A stretch of DNA of 64,000 nt from positions 62,001 to 126,000 of the forward strand of contig CP003809.1 in the NCBI GenBank assembly GCA_000299095.1. The letters run 5' to 3'. Under the pieces are notes generated by a model. The model saw only the letters and a list, made by a program, of their open reading frames with translations, had not been told where the DNA came from and searched no databases. The translations under genes and the position numbers were made by a program. Each line of letters starts with the position of its first letter. Within the stretch, counting starts at the first letter, position 1. Source of the stretch: an alpha proteobacterium HIMB5. GTDB taxonomy: Bacteria > Pseudomonadota > Alphaproteobacteria > Pelagibacterales > Pelagibacteraceae. Of the stretch, positions 46,553 through 57,406 are shown piece after piece.

Positions 46553-47520
46553 GGAATAATTACTGCTGGACCAGTTAAAATTCTAGATTCTAAATCCTTG
46601 TGAGCTTGTGTAATATCTTCTAAAGAATATTTTTTCGAAATTTTAGTTTTTACTTTTCCACTAGTTACCATTTCAAAAACTTTATTTGCTGCCTCATCAA
46701 GTTCTTCTCTAGTAGTTGTATATTGCATGATACTTGGTCTCGTTAAATACAAACCTTTTGGCTGAATTGATTTTGCAACATTTACAGGATCTAAAGGACC
46801 AGATGCATTACCAAATGAAACCATCATTCCTCTTAACTTCAGACATTCAATAGAACCATCAAACGTTGATTTACCAACACCATCATAAACAACTGACAAA
46901 CCTTTTCCGTTTGTGATTTCTTTAACCTTTTCGGCAAAGTTATCTTTGTTGTAGTTAATTACATGATCATAGCCATTATTTTTTGCTATCTCAATTTTTT
47001 CATCTGAACCAACAGTTCCAATAACATTACATCCTAAACTTTTAGCCCATTGACCAAAAATTTGACCAACACCACCTGCTGCTGCATGAAATAAAACTGT
47101 TTCTCCTGATTGTGCAGGATAAGTTTTATGTAATAAATAAAATGTTGTAATTCCTTTTGTCATTAAAGTTGCAGCTGTTTCTAAATCAACACCATTTGGA
47201 ACTTTAACTAAATTTTTTGTTGGATAATTTCTATGACTTGCATATGCTCCAAGTGGTGCTGCACAATAAGCTACTTTATCACCAACTTTAAAGTCTTTTA
47301 CATCAGAACCAACTTTTGTAATTTCTCCAGCAGCTTCTAATCCTATTCCCGAAGGTAGGGGAACAGGATACAAACCTGATCGATGATATGTATCAATATA
47401 ATTTAAACCTATTGTATGATTTTGAATTGTTACTTCATCATTTTTAGGTTCATCTAAATTTAGATCTTTTACTTCTAAAACTTCTGGTCCACCCGGTTTT
47501 GATATTACTACTGATTTCAT
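46549..47520 (-). CDS. NADPH:quinone oxidoreductase (zinc-independent MDR family)
   Basis: A 323-residue medium-chain reductase of the Qor type. GLNYIDTYHRSGLYPVPLPS (about residues 39-58) is the quinone-reductase block; it has no zinc-binding Cys set. VLFHAAAGGVGQIFGQWAKS (about 141-160) is the NADPH-binding AxxGxxG motif. The end GPAVIIP is typical. It probably reduces quinones or reactive carbonyls. It is the last of a three-gene unit CDGSH-pirin-quinone reductase, with 2-base gaps. Confidence 0.93.
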   Translation of the reverse strand: MKSVVISKPGGPEVLEVKDLNLDEPKNDEVTIQNHTIGLNYIDTYHRSGLYPVPLPSGIGLEAAGEITKVGSDVKDFKVGDKVAYCAAPLGAYASHRNYPTKNLVKVPNGVDLETAATLMTKGITTFYLLHKTYPAQSGETVLFHAAAGGVGQIFGQWAKSLGCNVIGTVGSDEKIEIAKNNGYDHVINYNKDNFAEKVKEITNGKGLSVVYDGVGKSTFDGSIECLKLRGMMVSFGNASGPLDPVNVAKSIQPKGLYLTRPSIMQYTTTREELDEAANKVFEMVTSGKVKTKISKKYSLEDITQAHKDLESRILTGPAVIIP

Positions 47521-47522
47521 AT

Positions 47523-48359
47523 TTATTTTACAAAAGTACCATTATGATAATCTTGAACAGCTTGCAAGATCTCTGCTTTAGTATTCATTACAAAAGGGCC
47601 ACCTCTTGCTATTTCTTCATTTATTGGTTTTCCAGAAATAACTAGGAATTTAGCATCTGATTTTGCTTTCACTTTAAGCTCTTCACCCTTTGTAAGAAGA
47701 ATTAAAGTGCTGTCTTTAACGTTATCGTGATTTCCTTCTCCAATTTCAATTTCTCCGTTTACTAGGTAAATAAAAGTATTGTGAGTTGAAGGAATATTAA
47801 ATTTGAATTCTTTATCTTTTTTTAATTCAACATCAAAATAAACAGGCTCAACGTTATGACCTTTTACAGGACCTTCAGCGTTTTCAAATTTTCCTGCTAT
47901 TACCTTTACTTGTTTTTCGTCATCTTTGTGAACACTCATTTTATCTGCATCAATATAAATGTATTCGGGTTTGCTCATTTTTAATTTAGCTGGCATGTTA
48001 ATCCATAGTTGAAAACCATGAAGTTTACCTTCTTTCATTGCGGGCATTTCAGAATGAATTATTCCACTTCCAGTTTTCATCCACTGAACATCACCTGCAG
48101 TCATTCTTCCTTCACCACCAGTACTGTCTTTGTGTTCAAAATCTCCAGCAAGCATATAAGTTACAGTTTCAATACCTCTATGAGGGTGGGGTGGAAAACC
48201 AGCAATATAGTCTTCGCTATTTTCTGAACCAAATTCATCTAACATTAAAAATGGATCAAAGTAGTTTGGTTCAACACCAATACTTCTTTTCAGTTTAACT
48301 CCAGCACCATCAGAAGCTGGAATTGGATCGATAATTTTACTTACTTCAATTGTTTTCAT
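47523..48359 (-). CDS. Pirin-family protein
   Basis: A 278-residue double-cupin protein. The metal site lies in GFPPHPHRGIETVTYMLAGD (His-rich, about residues 53-72) and KTGSGIIHSEMP (His and Glu, about 101-112). ARGGPFVMNTKAEILQAVQDY is the pirin C-terminal block. Some bacterial pirins have quercetinase activity, others act in redox regulation; the role here is open. It sits between CDGSH and quinone oxidoreductase genes with 2-base gaps, pointing to one transcript. Confidence 0.93.
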   Translation of the reverse strand: MKTIEVSKIIDPIPASDGAGVKLKRSIGVEPNYFDPFLMLDEFGSENSEDYIAGFPPHPHRGIETVTYMLAGDFEHKDSTGGEGRMTAGDVQWMKTGSGIIHSEMPAMKEGKLHGFQLWINMPAKLKMSKPEYIYIDADKMSVHKDDEKQVKVIAGKFENAEGPVKGHNVEPVYFDVELKKDKEFKFNIPSTHNTFIYLVNGEIEIGEGNHDNVKDSTLILLTKGEELKVKAKSDAKFLVISGKPINEEIARGGPFVMNTKAEILQAVQDYHNGTFVK

Positions 48360-48361
48360 AT

Positions 48362-48601
48362 TTATTTTTTATTATGTGAACCATCACAAAATGGCTGGTT
48401 ATCAGTTTGTTTGCAAGCACAAAAAAATAATTTTTTACTTTCCTCAGCTTTGTAAGCTATTGGATTAAATTCAGACCCTTTATGTGAACCATCACAAAAC
48501 GGTTGTTTTGAACTTTTACCACAACTACACCAAAAATAAGATTTTCCTTGTTCAACTTCAACGGCTATAGCACCATCACCTGCTCTTTGTCCTTTATTCA
48601 T
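48362..48601 (-). CDS. Double CDGSH iron-sulfur protein
   Basis: A 79-residue protein with two CDGSH [2Fe-2S] motifs. The first is CSCGKSSKQPFCDGSHKG (residues about 27-44) and the second CACKQTDNQPFCDGSHNK (about 61-78). Each has the three Cys and one His ligands of mitoNEET-type clusters, which are redox- and pH-labile. No membrane anchor is present. It is the first gene of the unit divergent from the HxlR regulator, so it may be a redox sensor or electron carrier. Confidence 0.93.
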   Translation of the reverse strand: MNKGQRAGDGAIAVEVEQGKSYFWCSCGKSSKQPFCDGSHKGSEFNPIAYKAEESKKLFFCACKQTDNQPFCDGSHNKK

Positions 48602-48668
48602 AATATCTCCTATAGTTTGGAAGTGTATTTAATATTTTTAGAATAATTAGCAAGTACTCAATATAATC

Positions 48669-48695
48669 ATACTAGTATATAAAATCATACTTGAA
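48669..48695. promoter_or_regulatory. Candidate HxlR operator in the divergent promoter region
   Basis: Between the divergent genes lies a perfect 10-bp palindrome ATACTAGTAT (48669-48678). TCATACTAG and TCATACTTG repeat directly 18 bases apart (from 48667 and 48685). HxlR regulators bind near their own genes at such repeats. The stretch is AT-rich, so this remains a candidate. Confidence 0.4.
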
Positions 48696-48724
48696 TTAAA
48701 TAGTTTACATTTTAAATTATTGTA

Positions 48725-49084
48725 ATGAATAAAATTGCTGAATGTCCCGCAGAAAGAGCAACTTATTTTTTTGGCGGTAAATGGAAAATAAGAATATTGT
48801 TTATTTTGTTTAATGAAAAAAAAGTAAGATTTGGAATTTTAAAAAAAACTCTTTCTAGCATTACACAACAAATGCTATCAAAACAATTAAAGGAACTAGA
48901 ATTAGATGGACTTGTAAACAGAGAGGTCAAACAAGTAATGCCTCCTAAAGTAGAATATTCATTAACTTCATTTGGAACCTCATTGATACCTATCTTAAAA
49001 TCATTATCTAATTGGAATGATAAAAATTCAAAACAAATAAATTTAAAATTGAATAAAAATTTTGATGAAAGTAGAATTAGATAA
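48725..49084 (+). CDS. HxlR-family transcriptional regulator
   Basis: A 119-residue winged-helix regulator. FGGKWKIRILFILFNEKKVR (about residues 16-35), TQQMLSKQLKELELDGLVNRE and VEYSLTSFGTSLIPIL are the family blocks. It has a single Cys (residue 7, in AECPAERA), at the position of the redox-sensing Cys in YodB-type HxlR proteins. It is transcribed away from the CDGSH-pirin-quinone oxidoreductase genes and probably represses them and itself under non-stress conditions; that is inference. Its end overlaps the dehalogenase by 8 bases. Confidence 0.9.
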   Translation: MNKIAECPAERATYFFGGKWKIRILFILFNEKKVRFGILKKTLSSITQQMLSKQLKELELDGLVNREVKQVMPPKVEYSLTSFGTSLIPILKSLSNWNDKNSKQINLKLNKNFDESRIR

Positions 49085-49739
49085 GATCAACTAATTCTTT
49101 TAAATTTTTGATTTCATTCTCAGGCTTGTAATCAAGGTTATCAAAAACATTATTATTTCTATTTACCCAAATTGAATTAAAACCATAATTACCACCACCT
49201 GATACATCCCAAGTATTTGCACTTAAAAAAGCAACTTCATTGTTTTTAATTTTATATTTTTTAATTGGTAAATCGTAAACTTTTGAATCTGGTTTATAAA
49301 TTCCAACTTCCTCAATTGAAAAAACATCATCAAATAAATTTTCTAAATTATTACCTTTTACAAGCTCATTAAGTAGAGAAGGAGTTCCATTTGAAAGTAT
49401 AGAAAGTTTATAGTCTTTCTCTTTTAAAGATTTTAAAATTTCTGGTACTTCTGGATAAGGAGATAGAATTTTATAAAGATCTAATAATTCATTTCTCATT
49501 GAATTGTCTATATTAAAAACTTTCATAGACTTATCCAAACTATCCTCTGTAACTTGCCAAAAATCTTTGTGTCTTTTCATTAAGCTTCTAAGCCATGTAT
49601 ATTCTAATTGTGTTGTTCTCCAATAATTTGCAAATGCTTCCCACTTATCACCAATTTTATCTTTGCATTTTTCAGCTGCAGAATTCACATCAAACAACGT
49701 TCCGTAAGCATCAAAAATTATTGCTTTAATATTTTTCAT
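49077..49739 (-). CDS. Type II haloacid dehalogenase (HAD family)
   Basis: A 220-residue L-2-haloacid dehalogenase-like protein. The nucleophile is Asp10 in IIFDAYGTLFDVNSA, motif II is LSILSNGTPSLLNELV, the Lys is in SIEEVGIYKPDSKVYDL, and FLSANTWDVSGGGNYGFNSI is the type II block with the Asn-Trp-Asp element. These features separate it from generic HAD phosphatases. The natural substrate in seawater is not known; halogenated acids are family knowledge only. It is convergent with the HxlR gene. Confidence 0.87.
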   Translation of the reverse strand: MKNIKAIIFDAYGTLFDVNSAAEKCKDKIGDKWEAFANYWRTTQLEYTWLRSLMKRHKDFWQVTEDSLDKSMKVFNIDNSMRNELLDLYKILSPYPEVPEILKSLKEKDYKLSILSNGTPSLLNELVKGNNLENLFDDVFSIEEVGIYKPDSKVYDLPIKKYKIKNNEVAFLSANTWDVSGGGNYGFNSIWVNRNNNVFDNLDYKPENEIKNLKELVDLI

Positions 49740-49756
49740 AATTAAACTTAACTTTA

Positions 49757-50458
49757 ATGAGTAATATTAGATTATTTTTTAAAGAAAGTTTATCACTTAA
49801 TTTAGTTTCAAAGCTTGATAAATCACAATCTCATTACATTTCAAAAGTAATGAGGATAAAAGAGAATGAAAATTTTTCTTTATTTAATAGCAGTGGCGAA
49901 TGGAAAGCTAAAATTCTAAACATAACAAAAAGCATTGTTGAGTTTGAGATTACAAATCAAATAAGACAAAAAGAAAATCAAAGAGAATTATGGTTAGCTT
50001 TTTCACCGATTAAATCTAATTACTTTAATTTCATGATACAAAAAGCAACTGAACTTGGAATAACAAAATTTGTTCCAATTATTTTTGAAAGAACTGTAGT
50101 TCGAAAACTTAATAAAGAAAGACTGGAAAAAGTCATTATTGAAGCTACCGAACAATCAAACAGAATTAATATTCCAACATTAGAAGATGCAACTAATTTA
50201 GAAGATTTTTTAAAATCAAGTGAGATGAATTTGATTTTAACAGATCTAAGCAGTGACAACAAAAAAGTAGATCTAGAAAAATTAACTAACAAACCTGTAT
50301 GTATAGTTGTTGGGCCAGAGGGAGATTTTTCAGAGAATGAAAGAGGCAAGATTCTTTCTTTTAAAGATGTTCAAGCGATTAAAATAAATGAGAATATTTT
50401 AAGGTCTGAGACTGCAGTAATATCAGCTATTTCGATCATAAATTACGCCATTAATTGA
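49757..50458 (+). CDS. rsmE: 16S rRNA (uracil-1498-N3)-methyltransferase
   Basis: A 233-residue SPOUT-fold methyltransferase. The N-terminal PUA-like part has SQSHYISKVMRIKENENFSLF. The knotted SAM-binding region has KATELGITKFVPIIFERTVV, CIVVGPEGDFSENERGKI (about residues 183-200) and LRSETAVISAISIINYAIN at the end. Length and motifs match RsmE. It precedes the cox operon with a 61-base gap; whether it shares its transcript is not clear. Confidence 0.95.
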   Translation: MSNIRLFFKESLSLNLVSKLDKSQSHYISKVMRIKENENFSLFNSSGEWKAKILNITKSIVEFEITNQIRQKENQRELWLAFSPIKSNYFNFMIQKATELGITKFVPIIFERTVVRKLNKERLEKVIIEATEQSNRINIPTLEDATNLEDFLKSSEMNLILTDLSSDNKKVDLEKLTNKPVCIVVGPEGDFSENERGKILSFKDVQAIKINENILRSETAVISAISIINYAIN

Positions 50459-50519
50459 TAAATTGTCGCGAAAACAAATGTGTAATTTTTAGAAAGAGGC
50501 TTTATATACCTACATATAA

Positions 50520-52972
<2,453 letters not shown>

Positions 52973-52992
52973 ATTTTTGAAAATGAAATTTG

Positions 52993-53904
52993 ATGTCTAA
53001 CTTAGGTACAAAGAAGAGAAACTTATCACAAGAAGATTTATTTAACTTCTCTGAGTTATTTAAATTAATGAAACCAAGAGTAATGTCTCTTGTAATCTTT
53101 ACTTGTGCAGTTGGCTTACTTACAGCACCTATTGGAATATCTACTAAAGATGCAATCATCGGAATATTACTTGTCTCTATAGGAGCAGGAGCGGCTGGCG
53201 CATTGAACATGTGGTACGAGTCAGACCTTGATGCACTGATGACAAGAACTTGTCTTAGACCAATTCCTACAGGGAAAGTAAATAGAAATCAGGCTTTAAT
53301 TTTTGGAATAACTTTATCCTTTATATCAGTAATCGCTTTAGATTTTTTTTCTAACAGATTATCAGCAAGTTTACTTTTGTTTACTATTCTGTTTTATGTT
53401 TTTGTTTATACAATTTGGCTTAAGAGAAAAACACCTCAGAATATTGTCATTGGTGGTGCTGCTGGAGCACTTCCACCTGTAATTGGATGGACAATAGCAA
53501 CAAACTCGCTTTCTCTAGAACCACTAACATTTTTTTTAATAATATTTTTTTGGACTCCATCACATTTTTGGGCTTTAAGCCTTTATAAATCAGATGATTA
53601 TAAAAAAGCCAAAATTCCAATGTTGCCATTAACAGATGGAATAGAAAGCACAAAAATAAATATATTTGTTTATTCTTTATTAATGGTTCCTGTAATTATT
53701 TTTCCATTTATAATTAATTTTGTAGGACTTACTTTCTTAATACCTTCATTAATTTTGACATTTTATTATAACTATTTATGTTACGAGTTATTCAAAACTA
53801 AGAAAAACAAGTTTGATGCAAAAAAAGCTAAATCTATATTTGGATACTCAATCTTATATTTATTTTTAGTATTTGTATTATTTTTAATAGATAAAATTGT
53901 ATGA
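52993..53904 (+). CDS. ctaB: Protoheme IX farnesyltransferase (heme O synthase)
   Basis: A 303-residue membrane prenyltransferase that turns heme b into heme o, the precursor of heme a for the oxidase. The Asp motif is NMWYESDLDALMTRTCLRPI (about residues 75-94), with PTGKVNRNQALIFG following. TPSHFWALSLYKSDDYKKAK is the second conserved block. A TTG one codon upstream was rejected in favour of the ATG at 52993. The stop overlaps the coxF-like start by 4 bases. Confidence 0.95.
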   Translation: MSNLGTKKRNLSQEDLFNFSELFKLMKPRVMSLVIFTCAVGLLTAPIGISTKDAIIGILLVSIGAGAAGALNMWYESDLDALMTRTCLRPIPTGKVNRNQALIFGITLSFISVIALDFFSNRLSASLLLFTILFYVFVYTIWLKRKTPQNIVIGGAAGALPPVIGWTIATNSLSLEPLTFFLIIFFWTPSHFWALSLYKSDDYKKAKIPMLPLTDGIESTKINIFVYSLLMVPVIIFPFIINFVGLTFLIPSLILTFYYNYLCYELFKTKKNKFDAKKAKSIFGYSILYLFLVFVLFLIDKIV

Positions 53905-54026
53905 TCGAACCAGATAAAAAAACTAAAAGAAAAAATGTCATTACAGCATTAGTTATAATTGCTTTTATGATATTTTTGTTTTTATTTACTCTGTACAATA
54001 CTGGAGTTTTTAATAGAGCTATATAA
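53901..54026 (+). CDS. CoxF-like small single-helix protein
   Basis: A 41-residue protein reading MIEPDKKTKRKNVITALVII..., with a basic N-terminus and one membrane helix (about residues 13-31). Its position between ctaB and ctaG and the sequence KRKNVITALVIIAFMIFLFL resemble the small CoxF assembly protein of alphaproteobacterial cox operons. It overlaps both neighbours, 4 bases with ctaB and 1 with ctaG, strong evidence that it is translated. It is easily missed because of its length. Confidence 0.82.
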   Translation: MIEPDKKTKRKNVITALVIIAFMIFLFLFTLYNTGVFNRAI

Positions 54027-54559
54027 TGACAAGTAAAAAGAATTTAACACCAATTTTATTAGCAGGAGTTTTTGTTTTGATGCTAGGATTGTCCTATGCA
54101 GCTGTTCCACTATATGACCTTTTCTGCAGGGTAACAGGTTTTGGTGGAACTACTCAAGTTTCTAAAGAAGCTCCAAAAATAGTATTAGATAAAGTTGTCA
54201 GCGTCAGATTTGATACAAATGTAAATAACTTGCCATGGGACTTTAAAGCTAAGTCAAATGTAATGGATGTCAAAGTAGGGCAAGTAAATAAAATTGAATT
54301 TGAAGTAGAAAATTACGGAGATGAAACTACCTATGGTGTAGCTAGCTTTAATGTATCTCCATCAAGTTTTGGAAAATATTACAGTAAATTAGGATGTTTT
54401 TGTTTTGAAAAGCAGGAACTAAAACCTGGAGAAAAAGCAACATATGTGATGACCTTTTATCTAGATCCAGAGCTTGTAAATGATCCATCCACAAGCAAGC
54501 TTGAAGATGTAACTATGTCATATACTTTTTTCTCGACAGATTATTATAAACAGTCATAA
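54026..54559 (+). CDS. ctaG: Cytochrome c oxidase assembly protein CtaG/Cox11
   Basis: A 177-residue copper chaperone for the CuB site of subunit I. One N-terminal membrane anchor (about residues 8-27) ends in AAVPLYDLFCRVTGFGGTTQ, whose Cys is conserved. The periplasmic domain has the copper-binding CFCFEKQELKPGEKATYVMT (about residues 125-144) and FYLDPEL. Length matches Cox11. It begins on the last base of the coxF-like stop. Confidence 0.96.
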   Translation: MTSKKNLTPILLAGVFVLMLGLSYAAVPLYDLFCRVTGFGGTTQVSKEAPKIVLDKVVSVRFDTNVNNLPWDFKAKSNVMDVKVGQVNKIEFEVENYGDETTYGVASFNVSPSSFGKYYSKLGCFCFEKQELKPGEKATYVMTFYLDPELVNDPSTSKLEDVTMSYTFFSTDYYKQS

Positions 54560-54569
54560 ATACAGAAAT

Positions 54570-55358
54570 ATGTCAGCAGAAAAAAAACATGATTACCACT
54601 TAGTTGACCCAAGTCCTTGGCCAATTTATGTTTCATTTTCGTGTTTAGTATTAGCATTAGGAACAGTTTATTATCTTCATAATGAAGTATCGTGGGGAAT
54701 GTATTTGGGTTTTGCTCTATTAATTTATGGGGCTTATATGTGGTTCAGAGATGTGGTTATAGAAGCGGAGCATCAAGGACATCATACTCCTGTAGTTCAA
54801 ATACATCATAGATATGGGATGACTTTATTTATTGCTTCTGAGGTAATGTTTTTTGTTGCATGGTTCTGGGCATACTTTGACATAAGTTTATTTCCAAATG
54901 AGTTTGTGGGAAATGTTTGGCCACCTAAAGATATTGAAACTTTTGATCCGTGGGATATTCCATTGATTAATACGTTGGTACTTCTTTTATCTGGTACGAC
55001 CGTAACTTGGTCTCACCATGCTTTATTAGAAGGAGATAGAAAAGGATTTATTCAAGGGTTGTGGTTAACTGTAATCCTAGGTTTCTGTTTTACTTTATTA
55101 CAAGCTTACGAATATCATCATGCGACTTTTACTTTTTCAGATCACATTTATGGATCGGTATTTTATATGGCCACTGGATTTCATGGCTTCCATGTAATTG
55201 TGGGAACAATATTTCTAGCAGTATGTTTGTGGAGAGGAAAATTAGGTCATTTTAACAAAGATCATCATTTTGGTTTTGAGGCAGCTGCATGGTATTGGCA
55301 TTTTGTTGATGTCGTTTGGTTATTCTTATTTGCTGCTATTTATATTTGGGGCAGTTAA
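54570..55358 (+). CDS. coxC: Cytochrome c oxidase subunit III
   Basis: A 262-residue subunit with seven helices. YHLVDPSPWPIYVSFSCLVL is the N-terminal block, GMTLFIASEVMFFVAWFWAY the conserved second region, and HFVDVVWLFLFAAIYIWGS the C-terminus. TFTFSDHIYGSVFYMATGFH has the conserved E/H lipids contact. It stabilises proton uptake in subunit I. A longer start of surf1 overlapping its 3' end was judged unlikely. Confidence 0.97.
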   Translation: MSAEKKHDYHLVDPSPWPIYVSFSCLVLALGTVYYLHNEVSWGMYLGFALLIYGAYMWFRDVVIEAEHQGHHTPVVQIHHRYGMTLFIASEVMFFVAWFWAYFDISLFPNEFVGNVWPPKDIETFDPWDIPLINTLVLLLSGTTVTWSHHALLEGDRKGFIQGLWLTVILGFCFTLLQAYEYHHATFTFSDHIYGSVFYMATGFHGFHVIVGTIFLAVCLWRGKLGHFNKDHHFGFEAAAWYWHFVDVVWLFLFAAIYIWGS

Positions 55359-55369
55359 TAGTTTCTAAA

Positions 55370-56023
55370 TTGAAGTCCAAGTTATTATTTTCGATATTTG
55401 TTTATTTTTTTATCCTTGTTTTTATAGGTCTTGGTTCGTGGCAACTAGTTAGATTAAATTGGAAATTAGATTTAATTTCAAAAATAGAACAATCACTTAA
55501 AAAAGATCCAGTTAATATCAACCAAGTTGATAGAAAAAATTTTGTTAGAATAATTGCATCTGGAAAGATTGATTATGATAAGCAAATTTATTTATACAAT
55601 TTAAACGATGAAGGAAAACCAGGTTTTGAGGTAATTAACCCAATTATAGTAGAAAATGAAAATTATTTAATTAATAGAGGCTGGATACCATTTGAAATGA
55701 AGGATAAAGATGAATTGTATTCTTTTGAACAATCTAATTTTACAGGAACTCTAAGATTACAACCAAGAGCCAATATTTTTAAACCTGAAAATGATATTAA
55801 TAATAATTATTGGTTCACTTTAAATAGAGAAGATATTTTTAAATATACTGGTAAGGAATTTTCAGAATATTTAATTTATCTAGGAGGGAATTACGAAATA
55901 CCTAAACCAAAAAAAATTACTGCCAATATTTCAAATAATCATAAAAAATATGCATTAACTTGGTTTTCTTTAGCGATTTCAATATTTTTGATATATCTGT
56001 ATTTTAGAAAAAAAAATTATTAG
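55370..56023 (+). CDS. SURF1-family cytochrome oxidase biogenesis protein
   Basis: About 217 residues from a TTG at 55370. No ATG precedes the conserved start, and a longer TTG frame from 55316 would overlap coxC by 43 bases. An N-terminal helix (LLFSIFVYFFILVFIGLGSW) leads to QLVRLNWKLDLI, the SURF1 G-x-W-Q-x-x-R-x-x-W-K motif. LINRGWIPFEMKDKDE is the second hallmark. The last 20 residues before the tail form a second membrane helix. It assists heme a insertion. Its stop directly precedes thrC. Confidence 0.85.
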   Translation: MKSKLLFSIFVYFFILVFIGLGSWQLVRLNWKLDLISKIEQSLKKDPVNINQVDRKNFVRIIASGKIDYDKQIYLYNLNDEGKPGFEVINPIIVENENYLINRGWIPFEMKDKDELYSFEQSNFTGTLRLQPRANIFKPENDINNNYWFTLNREDIFKYTGKEFSEYLIYLGGNYEIPKPKKITANISNNHKKYALTWFSLAISIFLIYLYFRKKNY

Positions 56024-57406
56024 ATGAAATACATAAGCACTAGAGATAAATCAAAAGAGTTTGAATTTAAGGATGTTTTCTTAAAAGGATTAGCCGATGA
56101 TGGGGGGCTATTTATTCCAAAAAACCTTAAAAAATTTACTGAAAAAGAGTTAAATGAATTTTCAAATTTAAATTACATTGAATTAGCTAATAAAATTATT
56201 GCACCATTTGTAGATGATTTTGTTTCTGGAAAAGATCTAGAAGATTTGATCTCTAAATCATATTCAACTTTTAGAGAAAAAAATGTCGTTAAATTGATTA
56301 ATGTTGGCGATAGAAAGGTTTTGGAATTATTCCATGGTCCTACTTTAGCATTTAAAGATGTCGCAATGCAGCTTCTTGGAAATTTTTATGAATATTATTT
56401 GTCAAAAGAGGACGATAAAATAAATATTGTAGTTGCTACTTCTGGCGACACAGGTGCTGCTGCCATAGAAGCGATTAGAGGAAAGAAAAATATTAATATA
56501 TTCGTACTACACCCTCATAATCGTGTTTCTCCAGTTCAAAGAAAATTAATGACAACTGCTAAGGATAAAAATGTACATAATATTGCAATCAATGGAAATT
56601 TTGATGATTGTCAAAATTTAGTAAAATCAATGTTTGCAGATCATAATTATGCAAAATCAATCAGGATGTCAGGTGTTAATTCCATTAATTGGGCAAGAAT
56701 TATCGCACAATCTGTATATTATTTTTATTCCTTTTATTTGGTAAAAAATGATAAAGGACCTATTAACTTTTCAGTACCCACAGGAAATTTTGGTGATGTT
56801 TATGCAGGCTATCTTGCAAAAAAAATGGGATTACAAATTGGTAAATTGATTGTAGCAACAAACCAAAATGATATTTTGCACAGAGCGATAAGTTCGGGGC
56901 AATATTATTCAGAAAAGGTACAAGAAACTAACTCACCTAGTATGGATATTCAAATTGCAAGTAACTTTGAAAGATTGATTTTTGACTTAAATAATGAAGA
57001 CGATCATGAAACAAGTTCAGTTATGCAAAAAATTAAAAGTGAAAAGAAATACGATTTAGACCAATCTAAACTAGATAAAATAAGAAAAGACTTTTCATCC
57101 TCAAGTGCAGATGAAAAAAAAGTAATTTCATTAATAAAAAAAGTTTATGAAAGTCATAAAGAGATTCTAGACCCTCACACTGCGATAGGTTATGGAGGTT
57201 TTGATGATGTAGAACTTGAAGGAACAAATATTGTTTTATCTACAGCTCATCCTTGTAAATTTCCAGATGCTATATTTAATGCAATAAACATTAAACCAGA
57301 TTTACCAGATGAGCTTAAGTATATTTCAAATGAAAAAGAAAATTTTGATTTACTTGATAATGATATTAATATAGTTAAGCAGCACATTAAGGAGAAAATT
57401 CAATGA
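56024..57406 (+). CDS. thrC: Threonine synthase
   Basis: A 460-residue PLP enzyme making threonine from phosphohomoserine. STRDKSKEFEFKDVFLKGLADDGGLF is split by the motif LADDGGLFIP near the start. LFHGPTLAFKDVAMQLLGNF carries the PLP Lys (about residue 109), and VVATSGDTGAAAIEAIRGKK the phosphate site. FSVPTGNFGDVYAGYLAKKM is conserved later. The start follows the surf1 stop at once, and the next gene overlaps by 4 bases. Its substrate would come from thrB at 58.3-59.3 kb. Confidence 0.96.
   Translation: MKYISTRDKSKEFEFKDVFLKGLADDGGLFIPKNLKKFTEKELNEFSNLNYIELANKIIAPFVDDFVSGKDLEDLISKSYSTFREKNVVKLINVGDRKVLELFHGPTLAFKDVAMQLLGNFYEYYLSKEDDKINIVVATSGDTGAAAIEAIRGKKNINIFVLHPHNRVSPVQRKLMTTAKDKNVHNIAINGNFDDCQNLVKSMFADHNYAKSIRMSGVNSINWARIIAQSVYYFYSFYLVKNDKGPINFSVPTGNFGDVYAGYLAKKMGLQIGKLIVATNQNDILHRAISSGQYYSEKVQETNSPSMDIQIASNFERLIFDLNNEDDHETSSVMQKIKSEKKYDLDQSKLDKIRKDFSSSSADEKKVISLIKKVYESHKEILDPHTAIGYGGFDDVELEGTNIVLSTAHPCKFPDAIFNAINIKPDLPDELKYISNEKENFDLLDNDINIVKQHIKEKIQ

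Noticed and set aside
50489-50516. CCTACATA upstream of coxB resembling the hsp20 -10 element
   Set aside because: The -35 position reads TTAGAA, only 4 of 6 matches, and the -10 ends 3 bases before the coxB ATG, which would leave almost no leader.
55316-55369. Longer surf1 start overlapping the coxC 3' end
   Set aside because: It would begin at a TTG inside coxC, and the added residues lie before the normal SURF1 N-terminal helix; the TTG at 55370 gives the expected length.
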